Part shown: positions 47,421-60,100 of the stretch, one piece after another
Layout: every line of letters starts with the position of its first letter
How positions within the stretch are numbered: the first letter of the stretch is position 1
DNA from: Welwitschia mirabilis
Lineage: Eukaryota; Gnetophyta; Gnetopsida; Welwitschiales
Reading direction: 5' to 3'
Length of the DNA: 64,000 bases
NCBI GenBank assembly: GCA_051453625.1
Contig: JBOZIK010000001.1
Coordinates: 190,990,413-191,054,412, forward strand
The notes under the pieces: generated by a model
What the model saw: the letters and a program-made list of their open reading frames with translations, nothing else
What the model was told of the DNA's origin: nothing
Databases searched by the model: none
Made by a program: the position numbers and the translations under genes

Positions 47421-47522
47421 AATATTTGGATAATTTTATAATTTGTGCATGTCATCCTTACACAAGAGCCGTGCTAATCTTCTCTATATCATTCCAATTT
47501 TATTAGACGTCTCTAAAGAGAT
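47421..47522 (-). ncRNA. U6 spliceosomal snRNA-derived copy, decayed
   Basis: The minus strand matches plant U6 over its full ~102 bases: ATAAAATTGGAATGATATAG, AGAGAAGATTAGCACGG, AAGGATGACATGCACAAATT and TTATCCAAATATTTT at the 3' end. Differences from the U6 sequence I know are nearly all C to T or G to A, mostly at CpG (AACGATACAG to AATGATATAG, GACACGC to GACATGC, CTGCGC to TTGTGT). The ACAGAG box that pairs with the 5' splice site is changed to ATAGAG. No USE (RTCCCACATCG) or TATA box at the usual distance is seen on the right flank, so this is almost certainly a pseudogene, possibly a retrocopy. Confidence 0.88.
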
Positions 47523-48560
47523 AATAATAGAGACTTAATGCATATTGTATTATGGAAATATATCAAGTTTGTTTTACATAATATAATAATAATATGCATT
47601 TTAGTACTTACAAACGTGATCTTGCTCTACACAATGTAATAATATTATGAATATTGGTATTTAAATTTTTAACAAACACATAAATAACTATAATTAGTAG
47701 AAGTCTAACAAAAATCAAGAAAGAAATAACATGTAAGGACACAAACCCAATTAATGAATATGACGAGTAAAAAATTAATATCTTAATTTGTAAAAAAACT
47801 AATATATAAGTAATAATCAATTAAAACTAATTAAATGATTATTATATAGTATTAAAAAATATAGATAAGTAATGTAAAAATATTTAGAAAAACTAATAGA
47901 AATAGAATATGAAAGTCTAAGTAATGTAACACAAGGAAAGATGATAAGGCTTTGAAAAATATAGGTAGAAAGAATAAATGAAAAAGTTATGTAAGAAAGA
48001 TAACCATGAAGAGATATTTATTAAAAGAAAATGGATGCCAAATTGAAAAAGTTTCAATAGAAATTTTTATTTTCTAGAGTTTCAATATTTACAAACTCCC
48101 ATATGAAAATATAAAAGATATAAAACTGACGTTCAACAAAACATGTAATAATTTTAAAGTTTCATTAAGATTAAAAGTTATAAGGCTTAAAATATATCCC
48201 CTTCCAAAGGCCTACAAATACTCCCTCATCTTAATCCAAATAAATAACAATAATAGGCCTTTATAGGATGGGAAATCAATAAAGAAATCTTATTTTATAA
48301 AGGTATATTAAATAATACCTATGTAACATAATAAGTAGCCTTGTTATGTTACATAAGTCAATATTTCTTACATTAGGTATGTTATAATTATTATTTTTAA
48401 TTGTGAGAGCTAACTTTATTAACTAACTTTAGAAACAAAAAGTTGTAGGTACATCATTAGAATATTCTAAATAAAGAAAAGTTGTCAAAGTTTGGAGAGT
48501 TTAGCTATTTTTTACATAGCTCAGAAACTTGTAAATTTTTATTTTATAACACTGTTTTAA
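47523..48560. other. AT-rich intergenic DNA, nothing recognised
   Basis: No gene, repeat array or transposon signature found. The open frame 47608-47820 is an AT-rich chance frame. Confidence 0.5.
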
Positions 48561-48609
48561 GCGGGGAGGGAGCATGGGAGGGGGGGGGGGTGGGCGGGGG
48601 CGGGAGGGA
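48561..48609 (+). repeat. G-rich tract next to a gap
   Basis: Over 49 bases several runs of three or more G occur, including an eleven-G run at 48580-48590. In DNA this AT-rich it is exceptional. It satisfies the four-G-run pattern of a G-quadruplex and probably caused the sequencing gap that follows. Confidence 0.85.
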
Positions 48610-48612
48610 TTT

Positions 48613-49451
48613 NNNNNNNNNNNNNNNNNNNNNNNNNNNNNNNNNNNNNNNNNNNNNNNNNNNNNNNNNNNNNNNNNNNNNNNNNNNNNNNNNNNNNNNN
48701 NNNNNNNNNNNNNNNNNNNNNNNNNNNNNNNNNNNNNNNNNNNNNNNNNNNNNNNNNNNNNNNNNNNNNNNNNNNNNNNNNNNNNNNNNNNNNNNNNNNN
48801 NNNNNNNNNNNNNNNNNNNNNNNNNNNNNNNNNNNNNNNNNNNNNNNNNNNNNNNNNNNNNNNNNNNNNNNNNNNNNNNNNNNNNNNNNNNNNNNNNNNN
48901 NNNNNNNNNNNNNNNNNNNNNNNNNNNNNNNNNNNNNNNNNNNNNNNNNNNNNNNNNNNNNNNNNNNNNNNNNNNNNNNNNNNNNNNNNNNNNNNNNNNN
49001 NNNNNNNNNNNNNNNNNNNNNNNNNNNNNNNNNNNNNNNNNNNNNNNNNNNNNNNNNNNNNNNNNNNNNNNNNNNNNNNNNNNNNNNNNNNNNNNNNNNN
49101 NNNNNNNNNNNNNNNNNNNNNNNNNNNNNNNNNNNNNNNNNNNNNNNNNNNNNNNNNNNNNNNNNNNNNNNNNNNNNNNNNNNNNNNNNNNNNNNNNNNN
49201 NNNNNNNNNNNNNNNNNNNNNNNNNNNNNNNNNNNNNNNNNNNNNNNNNNNNNNNNNNNNNNNNNNNNNNNNNNNNNNNNNNNNNNNNNNNNNNNNNNNN
49301 NNNNNNNNNNNNNNNNNNNNNNNNNNNNNNNNNNNNNNNNNNNNNNNNNNNNNNNNNNNNNNNNNNNNNNNNNNNNNNNNNNNNNNNNNNNNNNNNNNNN
49401 NNNNNNNNNNNNNNNNNNNNNNNNNNNNNNNNNNNNNNNNNNNNNNNNNNN
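48613..49451. other. assembly gap, 839 N
   Basis: Bounded by a G-rich tract on the left and a GA microsatellite on the right, so at least part of the missing sequence is likely simple repeat. Frames reported across it are artefacts of N. Confidence 0.95.
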
Positions 49452-49455
49452 GAGA

Positions 49456-49489
<34 letters not shown>
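49452..49489. repeat. (GA)n microsatellite at gap edge
   Basis: GA repeats with one T interruption; the left end is cut by the gap, so the true array is longer. Confidence 0.92.
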
Positions 49490-49499
49490 TATGAAATTT

Positions 49500-51350
49500 T
49501 AAAAAAAAACAAAAGGAAGAAACCATTTCATCTTTAAAAACAATTATATTCCTCAACTTCCATAGCTCTAAAAGGATGTAACATGTTGCTCAATTTCAAA
49601 GAGAGTGTTTTTTATTATGAACTTTAGGCCCTCTTCCAAAAATCCCATATTTTTTTATCAATAAAGTACTCATGAAAGAAATTCTTAAACCATTGCCATT
49701 CATTTTCTAACTATAGCATAAATCCAAAATATGTGTAGAAGGGATTGTTCCATCTCACAAAGGTAACAAACTAGATTTTGAATATTCACATGCATTAAAT
49801 GATAACATAATGGTAGTGCTGGGAAACAAAGGCATCACATAAAGCAAGTTATTTTTGGAGGAATATGAATCTTCCAAGTTTTATGATAAATCCTTTATCC
49901 TCATTTTTCATATTAACTTTTTAATAGTAAGAAAACATAGAAGAGATGAAGACTTCTTGAGTTTGACATTTATAACTAATTCTACAAGAACAATTGTGGA
50001 AAGGAGTTATAGGAACTAATCCTAATTACTAAAAATCCCTTTGGTTTTAACCTTATTATAAAAATACTAAATTTAATTTTGAAAAAGATGTAAATTTATC
50101 TCATAGAACATTGGTGGAGAGAATTTTTCTACTTGATGGATAGACATCTTTTAAATCCTTAGAATTTGAATGCCAGAACATTAGGGATTGATGAGAGTGT
50201 ATAAGACTTTTGTACATGTCAAGTTTTGTCCACCATAAATAAGTATCTCTAAACCAAGTTATATCACCTAGCTATAGACCATTTTGAAACTTTTCTAAAG
50301 CTTGTCAAATAGTAGCTAAAATAGAGAAATTTCTAAATTTTATTAAAAAATAGATAAGATAAGATTACTAAATTCAATAATATCCTAAATTTTCCTACCT
50401 AAAAGACATCCATTAGCAATAGCATCCTTCACCAAAACCTTTTAGGGCTTATTATTCTAATAATTACACATAACTTACTTGGCTACAATGTAGGTGCCTT
50501 ATGTTTTGGATTTAGAATACTAAGCTTATCCCTCTTGTTCGACCTATAATACATATTCTGAAATACCCTATAAATCAAAACCTCATTCTTAAAGGTTAGA
50601 TAAAACCTAAGCCACTTTGCAATATTTTTATATATTGTATTATTAGGATTTAAAAAAAGAATTAAAAGCATGAAAAGGAGAAAGAAATTTATTGTAATAA
50701 AAATCCTCCTAATCAAGGTGAGTCATTTGTTAAGACAGGCTAATAATTTACCTTGAATCTTTTGTTTCACCTAAGCCCAAACTAGAATAAGACATGTTAA
50801 AGCCAAAACACATGCCTAAAAATCTAAAAAGGTGATCTTAAGGGATTAGATGTTCTAAAATGCCTTGAAGAGTAGCTTACTAATTAGGCCTATAAAAGCT
50901 AGATCTTTTCCAATTACACATGATCCAAAAGATAGATAAAAAATATGAATACACTGCATTAGGACTAGAATATCTTGGTGCATATTTCTAATGAAGTAAA
51001 AAGAATAATCTACGAAATAAGCATTATAAAAATAATCCATAATATTGAAAACTAAAGCCCATAAGGAAATCCCACATCTAATTAAATATTCAAGGACATT
51101 TATAACTAAAATATATAGGTAGGACGCCAAAGGACATCCATGCCTTAGTAATTTTTTCAAGACAAAGGGCTTAGAGGAAATTTCTTTCACTATGACTAAG
51201 GAACTAGCATCCTTAAATAACATTGAAATGTAGTTTAAAAAGTACTTACTAATTCCAATATTCTTTAACATCTGATTAAATGTTATTATAGGCCTTGGAA
51301 TAATCTACTTTAAGAAAGGTATCACTTTTTCATAAGCATATATTAATCTA
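49500..51350 (-). pseudogene. L1-like LINE reverse transcriptase remnant
   Basis: Non-LTR reverse transcriptase on the minus strand. Upstream trace DYSKAYNNI (around 51.29 kb), then the longest open stretch 51271-50855 with LLRHGCPLASYLYILVINVL, equivalent to the RQGCPLSP motif, and YFVDYSFYFI where FADD would be expected. The active-site Asp pair is thus altered. Further down, 50716-50483 has the post-RT region (LTLIRRIFITINFFLL), and 49.7-49.9 kb keeps traces of the zf-RVT-like end (NEWQWFKNFF in one frame). No endonuclease domain found upstream, so it may be 5'-truncated, as is usual for LINEs. Not functional. Confidence 0.75.
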
Positions 51351-52649
51351 AGGCTACTCGAATTGTTATGTATAATTATATTTGTCCTAAGTTAAGAACA
51401 TCATAAGGTAATAAAATTTTACAAAGCCAAAGCTATAATTAGTAATGATGCATGATCACAATAATGAATGATTGGATATCCAATCATGAAATAATATAAG
51501 AAGTTAGAAGTTATTATTATAATGGATTATGTGCTTTCAAGCAGCTTGTTATTTCTAAAAATCTAGGGATTATTTTTTCTAATGACCTTAGTAGGAATAT
51601 TTATTATTATAACTTAGTTTGAATAGAGTCGATATACTCTCTCTTAATATGCATACATTAAATACAACCCCTTATTATGCATTGTACAAAGTTTGATGTG
51701 ACATTTTCCTCTCTTATTAACTACATTTTGGTTATTGTAGAATTTTAGTTTTATGTCTTTTAAGGTCATAATTATAATAAATATATTACATAATAGGTGT
51801 AAATTATGCATAGTTAGAATCTCATTATAAGACTATGTCCACTAGTAGCCTTTATGATTACATCCATGGGGATGAACTCCCGTATGATACACAAAGGTCA
51901 ACCATTTGAGTTATTAATTTTCTAGTATACTTTTAGTAATAATTATAGTGAAAATATTCATAATGATAATTTTATGTGATTCTATGATTACCATTGGACT
52001 CTATGGTTTTGATTAATGAAAATGAGCTTTCACATGACATATAGAGCATAACCAATAAAATTTCAAGGTAAGATTTGTGCTTCCATGATTTATAGTATTG
52101 TTTTTCATTTTAAATTTATGAAAAAGCTATTTTTTTAGGTTACAACTTCTAAATCTCTAAAGTAAACATAATTAATTACTTATATTTTATGTTAATTTAT
52201 TAGATTACTCTATTTGATTAGTGGTAGTATATTACTATATTTATATTCATTACTTAATTATGAGGTAAACTCTTGTTGAAGTGTAGTATGTCTAATACTA
52301 ATCCTTGTATACTTAAATAAAAAAATATCTATATTAATTCGATATCCATGCTTATATTAATAATGAAAATAGAGATATATACTAAAATAATTTCTTCTTT
52401 GATTATTAAACTTAGAATGTTTCCTTCTAATAATTATGCTTTTTAAGTTAGAAAGTTTAATAAAAAGTAACAATTGAGAATTTTACTTATAATCCTAATG
52501 TGTATTAATTATAATTCTTTGTTTGTTAATGTAGGCCAATGTAGAATGATGACTAAGTATATTTATTTAAACTTTTAAATAGTAGAATCGATTATTAAAA
52601 TAATAATTAGATGGTAATTTTAACAACAAGTTTAGTCAATATTAGTATG

Positions 52650-53170
52650 TAGCACCACTTGATCAATCCTCTTTTTAATAAATATGAAATATTACTCTTT
52701 CTTAATCATAATGCTTCTATATATATTAGAATTAATTTTTTATTTATTATGTAACTTAAGAAATAAGTTAATCACTGATTCTTTTATCTTAGGATATCTA
52801 TTAGGCTTAGCACAATCTTCCAAATGGATGCTATGCATGTATGTCTTAGGATAAATTCCCTTAAAATCACAAATTTTAAATCTTATAGCCTTCTTATTTT
52901 TTATCTGAGAAATGAAATCAATGCATTCCCTTATGATGTTTAAATTTTAGCATAAATAAATATAGGATATCTATTGTAGTCTCTCAAAAATGCATACTTA
53001 AGATCTTAAGGAAGACATTTAATTTCAAATTTTTAGATACACTCTTCATTGAATGATCATTTTTAAGGTAATATAGGTAAAGGATCAAATTTAGTTTTCC
53101 AATGTAATAACTTATTTTTAGGGTTCCAATGCAATACTAGTGCATGTTCATCATGTGTCTTAAATAAGGA
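52650..53170 (-). pseudogene. Ty3/Gypsy (Athila/Tat-like) RT N-terminal remnant
   Basis: The minus strand has WKTKFDPLPILP, FEIKCLP-stop-DLKYAFL followed by RDYNRYPIFI, then KICDFKGIYPKTYMHSIHLE and DCAKPN. This matches the well-known Athila/Tat stretch around LPxHLKYAFLG, DIKGISP and HRIxLEDNAKP just before the RT domain. Frames are broken with stops. The RT core should lie below 52.65 kb but I could not follow it, and the LINE remnant begins at 51.35 kb. Confidence 0.7.
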
Positions 53171-55268
53171 ATGAATTTCAACAAAAGATAAAAATTTCAA
53201 CCATCATCTAGTATTTTTCTCAAGCATGTCTATATATACTATCATGTAAGAGAATATTTTTAATGGAACTAAAAACTTTCATTTCCATGTTCATATTGTT
53301 AAAGGACATGCTAATTACACTCTTTCTATATTGAGTAAAAGTTAAAAGTAGTAAGGAGTTACCTATCAAAGATAAGTGGAAAATTAGTAGAATCATTTTC
53401 CTTTTCTAAGATGAAAAGATTTACATTCTAATAAAATTTATGAACTTGTATTAAAACATATTATAATGAGTCTTTAGAATTTTTAGAATGACCTTTGTAA
53501 GTTGTAATTTTATATTAGTTTTTATTTTTCTTTCCTTGTTTTCTCCTGAAGGAATTTTAAGTAGATAGTATGTGATACATAATGACATATGACATTAAGG
53601 CCTATGTAAATTTATAATGATAGATACTAAGATGTAATGTTTTATTAATCTCCTCTCCTTTGTAGGATTTGAACCTAGGACCTTAGGTTCATATGTTCCT
53701 TGACCTTCCCACCACTAGGGTAAATCATCTTGGAATTTATATTATTTTTTTGATTTGTTTCTTTTACTCTAATTTTTTTTAAAAAATTAAATATGAAATT
53801 ATGCTTAAATATCTAAAAAATATAATGAGGAATTACTTATGTATTTATTTCCAATGCTGCATGAAATATACAAAGAACCAAAATCTCTAAGCATAGGTAG
53901 ATATTTATTTTGAAATATAATAATAAGTTATTAAAATAAAAATAATTTTATTTATATAATTTTCCTTTTCATAATACACATATCTTTAAAGAATTTAACA
54001 TATGTATAATATATAAGAGTGGAATAGTTGCTCTTTAAATGAAGATATTAAGATATTGATATTCAAGTTGTTTCTTTTCCATATGTATTAAATGTCTGAT
54101 AAAGATGACTTTTCCAAGACCTTCTTATACATCCCTTTTTAACATCAAATTTATTTCTTTTTATTAGTTAAAGGTAATACCTAATTTTCTAGTAAAAAGA
54201 AAAGCTAAAAGAAAATAAACATATTTAAAAAAATCAAAATAATCCAAGTAAAAAATCTATGTTGTAAGAATTATTACTCAATAGTTCACATAGAAAATGA
54301 TCAAAGTCAATCCAAAATATGGACATTTCAACTAGTGACTCATTTATATATATACAAATAAGGAATACATTAATGCATCATACTAGCAAACTTGTGTTAT
54401 CATTTTCTAAAAATAACACATAACTCTAAATTGATATTTACTAAATTGTACATGTCTATGATGTGATCTTTTATGATTACAATAAACTTCAATTTTTTAA
54501 ATTATCTTTGTAAGATTATAATTCTTAAGTAAACATTACAAAGATAACAATGCATACATACATATATGCACATGATCTCATACACATACTTGTTAAGAAA
54601 ATCAGAGTCCTTAGAGAAAAACCTTTATGTATATAAAAAGTGGCTTAGATGGTTTTCTTTTTCTAATAGTTAATTATGCAAAATAAAATTATTAAAGAGA
54701 ATATGTTGTTCAAATTCATATGATCTCTAAAATATTCAAAACTAAAATTTTTAAAAAGCTTTATTAAAATGTTTAAAGTATCTTTAATTTTAGACATGTG
54801 AGAAGCATGAGGAACTAGCTAAGCTAATCATGAAAGCTTTCAGATGGGGATTAAAGATAATAAAACTAGGTTTGAGTTTTCATGTATATCTAAATCAAAT
54901 AACTTAGATTTCAAAGAAAATATCATTGTGAAAAGGAATGCAAAAAGAAATACTTGATTTCAACATTCATATGTACATAAAATGAAGGATCAATGATATT
55001 TTTCTTATAAATGCTAATAATCTATTATCTTATGAAGAATACATTTGAAAATGATGAGCTTGCTTGTAATTTGATTATCTAATGGATATATGAATGGATC
55101 AAATATCACAAGATGAAAGAAAAACAACAATTTACACTAGGAATTGAATCACCATTGAAATAATTATATGCATAGAAAGCTAATATGGAAATGAAAAATA
55201 CTTAAAATGAAAAGTGTGGAGATCAAAATGGAATCAATTTGTACATTTAACTAGAAAGTTTTGTAATC
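53171..55268. other. AT-rich intergenic DNA
   Basis: Apart from the SINE-like sequence at 53641-53735 no feature is recognised. Upstream Gypsy gag/protease should have lain here but is not readable. Near 54.6 kb a phrase AAGAAAATCAGAGTCCTTAG also occurs, slightly changed, near 7.47 kb, pointing to a shared dispersed repeat. Confidence 0.45.
53641..53735 (-). mobile_element. tRNA-derived SINE-like sequence
   Basis: The minus strand has an A-box-like CCCTAGTGGTGGG (about 53711-53720) and B box GGTTCAAATCC (53665-53675) at tRNA-like distance. Only the B-box CG is changed against the GGTTCGAANCC consensus. A better match than the one at 3.8 kb. Ends are not fixed. Confidence 0.5.
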
Positions 55269-55560
55269 ATGATGTGTTCCCCAAGGCATCATAGGGGAAT
55301 GTGGTTCACAACGGTGAAGGACAGTGCTGTTAGTGAAGGAGGGCGGTGCAAGAAAACCAAGCACCCAAAAATCAACGCAGCGCATGAGCACAACAAAAAC
55401 AGCAAAAACGGGAGACACAAAGATGAGAGGCAAGAAAAATTGCTAGAGAGAAAATCTCATAAACAAGTTCTACATTCATATTTAATTGCAACAAAAAAAA
55501 AAAGAAACAAAACAAGAATAAAGAAACTAAATGAAGAAATTGGATTAAATACATTCTAAT
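55269..55560 (+). other. CpG-containing patch with a Lys/Arg-rich open frame, unknown
   Basis: A 96-codon plus frame (MMCSPRHHRGMWFTTVKDSA) turns very basic in its second half (KKRNKTRIKKLNEE). Bases 55280-55440 hold several CpG and are GC-richer than neighbours, so the patch is either a recent insertion or a remnant of a gene's 5' part. The minus strand also has open frames. No family recognised; I do not claim a gene. Confidence 0.25.
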
Positions 55561-56655
55561 AGAATTTTAGCAATAAAGTCTTAAATGGATTGCATATCAT
55601 GGAATTAAATTGAAGATGTAGTAAATAATCACTAAAGTTAATTCTTATTATAGAAAAAAATAAAAGTAAAAAAATAATTAAATGAACTTCATCAAGTTAC
55701 TTACAACATTTAAATCTATCTTTTAAATGAAAAAGACTAAATTTATAATAGAATCATGTTAAATCAAATATGGGTGAGAAGTATTTAGAATAAGGATTGA
55801 CTTAAGATTCTTTTCATTCCTTGACTTCTTATTATTTTCTTTAAATTTTATATCACTTAACCCATAACTTACCGTTAACATGCATTAAATCTTTAATTCT
55901 TATCATAGGTGTATCATGAGTAGTTGAAATATTTGTTGTATAGCTATAACCTATTATATTTGAGTATTGACCATAGATATGCATTTATTATAACATGATA
56001 AGATAATAAGTAGAACATGTATTTTTACCTTTAGATAGATGAAAGTTCCTTTTATCACTTGAATATTAATAGATGGCATCTTAGTAATAAGCTTATCCTT
56101 TTGTTTCACTACACATTATCATTTTGAATTGAAACTGGCTATGATTCTATCACATCATGTAATAGCCATTAATGAGGAATCACCTCATGAAATATCTACA
56201 CACTAGTAGAAATGATTAGATGTTATTCCAAGATTATCATTTTACAATAATATTATCAATAAATAAAAAACAAAACAATTTGATCCTTTAAATTATCATT
56301 TATAAAAGAAATAATTTTAAAGTCTAATCTATTCTACTAGTTACGTTTTGAATGCATACTATGTCTTTTAAATCTTAAAAAACATCATGCAACATATTTG
56401 AAGATTAGTATTTTACCATGTTATCATAACCACCTTTCTATATTCTAATGGTTCCTTCATCACACAATTGATTGAGTTTGATTCTCATATTTGATAATTA
56501 ACTTATAATAAAAATTATGAAAGAAAGAAAAATGTGCATTACAAAAATATAAGCATGTATTTTATTACTATTAAAATTCCCTACAAAGGAGCCAAATGGT
56601 AATTACAAGATGATTAACAATATATATTTTAATAATTATGGGTCCGTAAAGAAAA
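55561..56655. other. AT-rich intergenic DNA, nothing recognised
   Basis: No coding frame, RNA signature or repeat array found. Confidence 0.5.
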
Positions 56656-57134
56656 AATTAAGAAGTTCTTATGTCATCTAAGTCATCTCCTTTAGCCAGT
56701 AGAGGCAATTTTTCCACTTGTCCTTCCTTAGGTCCCATATCTAATTTAATTTCTTTAATTTCATTGGTAACGTTCATGGACTTAAAATCTGGATTTGTAG
56801 CTATTTTTATATATGCTACTAGGAAGTATAGATGCCTCCTTATAAATGTAGAAATTTCTCATTCAAAAAGGCCATGAGGGTTGGATCTGCCTATTAGTGT
56901 GATGGTTTCGAAAGTGCATCTCATCCTACTCTATACTGAATTATATTGAGATTTTTTTATATATGTAATCATGCATACTAGAGCTTCATAAGTGGGATTT
57001 GATACAATTTTGTCTTGCAAAATTGCATTCACTAATAAAGTAAAATCTATAATGATTAGTGGTAGTATAGCTAAGTTCATGGATTTTATAACAATATAGG
57101 CAAACTTATATGGCTCTACATGTTGTAGGGCCAA
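56656..57134 (-). pseudogene. coding-like remnant of unknown family
   Basis: A single minus frame runs about 160 codons from 57134 to a TAA at 56656 with only two internal stops (TAG at 56931, one TGA further on). It reads, for example, RCTFETITLIGRSNPHGLFE and DMGPKEGQVEKLPLLAKGDD. Low stop density in AT-rich DNA supports coding origin. No motif known to me. A retroelement gag or accessory ORF, or a host gene fragment, are both possible. Confidence 0.35.
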
Positions 57135-60100
57135 CCTAATCTAGCATGAAAAGTCATTAAGTTTATCACATGTTTAGTAGGATTAATATTAGAAGATATC
57201 AATCTAAACAACATATATATTAATGGAGAAATTTCCTTAAATTTAATCTCATCCCTTATTAGGAATTTAAAAATTTTAATGTTTTCTCTCCTATTTCTTT
57301 ATTAATGTATAAGTGGATCCCCTCATTGGGAATACTATAATTCACTTATAAAAAATATTCCATGATTTCTATTTTAATGTGTCCTACTAGAGATTAAGCA
57401 ATGATCTCTTATTTTAGATAATTCAAATCCTAGTAAATAAAGTATTTATATCTAGAGATCAATCTGTCATAGAATTATCTAATTTAGCTAGAACAACACT
57501 ATCTATGAGTTGTTTTTCCAAACTACATTACTCTTTTTTACATAATGTTTTACATTAGAGTAGGCTAAACAATCTCTAATAAGTCCATATAATCTTTTAT
57601 AGAATTATAGTGGATTCTTAAAACATCCTACTTTTATCTTTTACCACATAAGAAGTAGCATGCTCAAAAACAAGTATTTATGTGGAAAGAGGAGCCTTAA
57701 TCATAGTTGAAGTAGGAGCCAGAGTAGAAGTAGAATCATATGTAGTAATGCTTCCATTAATTATCCTATTATACATAGGTTGCTTATTTTGAAAAAAATA
57801 AAAGTTATTGACACCTTCCATTTTTAAAACATTTCTTAACAAAAAAATACATTTCTTAGAAGGGCATATAGAGATCTAGCTTAAAAATATCGAAATATTT
57901 ACAATATATGTAGTAAAAAGACTAAATTCAAAGGAATGATTAAAGAAGAAGGAATTTGAACAAATGAAAAACTCAATTTTTAAAATGAGAAGATCATGCT
58001 ATGAGCCTTCACAAAAGTAAATGTATACTTAACATGATAATTCAACTAAGGGAAAGAAAGTTCAAGTTTAAAAAGTTTAAATTAAAGCATGAAAAATCTC
58101 CTAGGTCGAATTGTGTATATAGTGGAAGCACACAAGTATTAGATCTATGGAACACTTGACATGAATTCATATATAAATATTAATATTACCTTATCAAAGT
58201 ATTACTTTATATGGTAAAACAACTATTTCTATTTAAGTGACATATAATTAATTACACACATGACTCAAAATAATCATGTAAAACTACATGCATGAAAGCA
58301 TAATTCCATGAGATGTGGAGGGGAAAATACAAAAAAATAAAAATAATTTACCACTATTCTAGGAATCATTTATAACTCAAACAAACAAGCAAGAGAATTT
58401 AAATAGCCAAATCTATCAAAGTTATTTTCTTATAAATATAATTCTTCTTAAAAAGTTCTTTACTTGAAATCATTTAACATGGATGTAATTAAGTAATTCA
58501 GACATCAGATTTTATTCTATATAAAATGTACAACATCTTAGAATTAAAATATAATACTTGAAAAGCTAAGTTCTTTAAATCGACATGGCAAAGTTTATCA
58601 AGATTTTCACTAAATTGCAATACAACTGGTTTGAAAGATAACTCTTTATCTATCATGAAATGAGTTATAAAATCATTAAAATATATAAATTAGGTTCTAA
58701 ATCAATACATATTTGAAAAAAAATAGCATGTGAACATTTATGAAATCATAGTGACACTTGATTAATTTCAAGTTATTTTGACCAATAAAAAGAGGAAAAG
58801 AAAGAAGAGAGAGAAAAGGGAGATAGAAAATTTAGAATAATGAACTTAGAAAATGAAAAAACCTTTAAAATAATCAAATTATGTTCTAAAAAAGGTTTTT
58901 AGAGTGAAACATTTAATATCAACTAGAATCAATTGAAATTGATAGAAATAGTCCATTAAGGGGAAAAAACTACAAAAATTACAATCAATCCTACTTTTAC
59001 CAAGAATATTATAAAAATTATAAAACTTAAGAAACCATAGATTACATATTCAAAAAGTACCCAAAACATACTAAAAAATAAAATCTTAAATTTTAGGAAA
59101 AACATTAATAATAAAAAAAATCACCATGCAAAATTTTAAAAAACAAGATTTTATAGTTCAAAAATTGTTCTAAGATTAAGAATGGGGAAAAAAAGGGATT
59201 TTAGAGTCTAAATTTGGGTTTTGACTAACAAAAGATAAAAGTTTCTAAATACTGAGAGGAATCCACTAACAAAGTTTATAAACCATTGGAGTTGCATAAA
59301 AAGAGTTATGGTCAAAACAAGCATTAAAATTTACTAGTTTACTTTGATTTTGAGAAGAGAAGAAAGAAGAAAGAAGAATTCATGAAAAAATAGATAATTT
59401 TGATCTCAGATAAATGTAATAAACATATTTAGAAAATAGTCTAATTCTATTGAAAAGGAGAAATAGAAGTTCATCATCATTTATCTTAGAAGAAACGTGG
59501 AATCATGAGAAAATGAACTAGATAAATGAGAGAAATGGAGGAGACAAGGAAGAATGTGAATAGAACACATCATTCCTTTGACATAGAGTGATCAACCATG
59601 CCAAATTTTTGATTTTCATAATAAGTAATAGATGTATAATAATCTAATTATTACTAATTATGCAACATGCTATAAAAAGTATAGCTAAATTAAAAGAAAA
59701 TCATGATATAAATGCATAAATCAACTAATCAAAATCATAAAAAACATAAAGAAAAGAACACTTATTAGTTTTAGATGAATGCACAACAATTCCATTAATC
59801 TTCATTCTAATTTCTTACAAGATTTGATGCCTTCTCTTGCTCTTGTACTACCAATCACATGCACTCCACCACCCATGTAATGCCCTGTAGATGGATAGAA
59901 ATTAGAGAAAAGATGATAGAAAATGAGATGTGCAAGGGTTTACAAGGTAGAAAATGGATTTTATTGATAGGAAATGATGTAAGTGAAGAATGTAAAAGGC
60001 TTCCAAATTTGATATAGAGAGAAGATCAACTTGGAAGTAAATAAAAGTGAAAGACATGGGATAGAAAATATCCTTCCAATGCTTGAGAATGGATAGAATG

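Noticed and set aside
48482-49556. Open frames of more than 300 codons on both strands
   Set aside because: They run through 839 N; the readable ends encode G-tract and GA-repeat products only.
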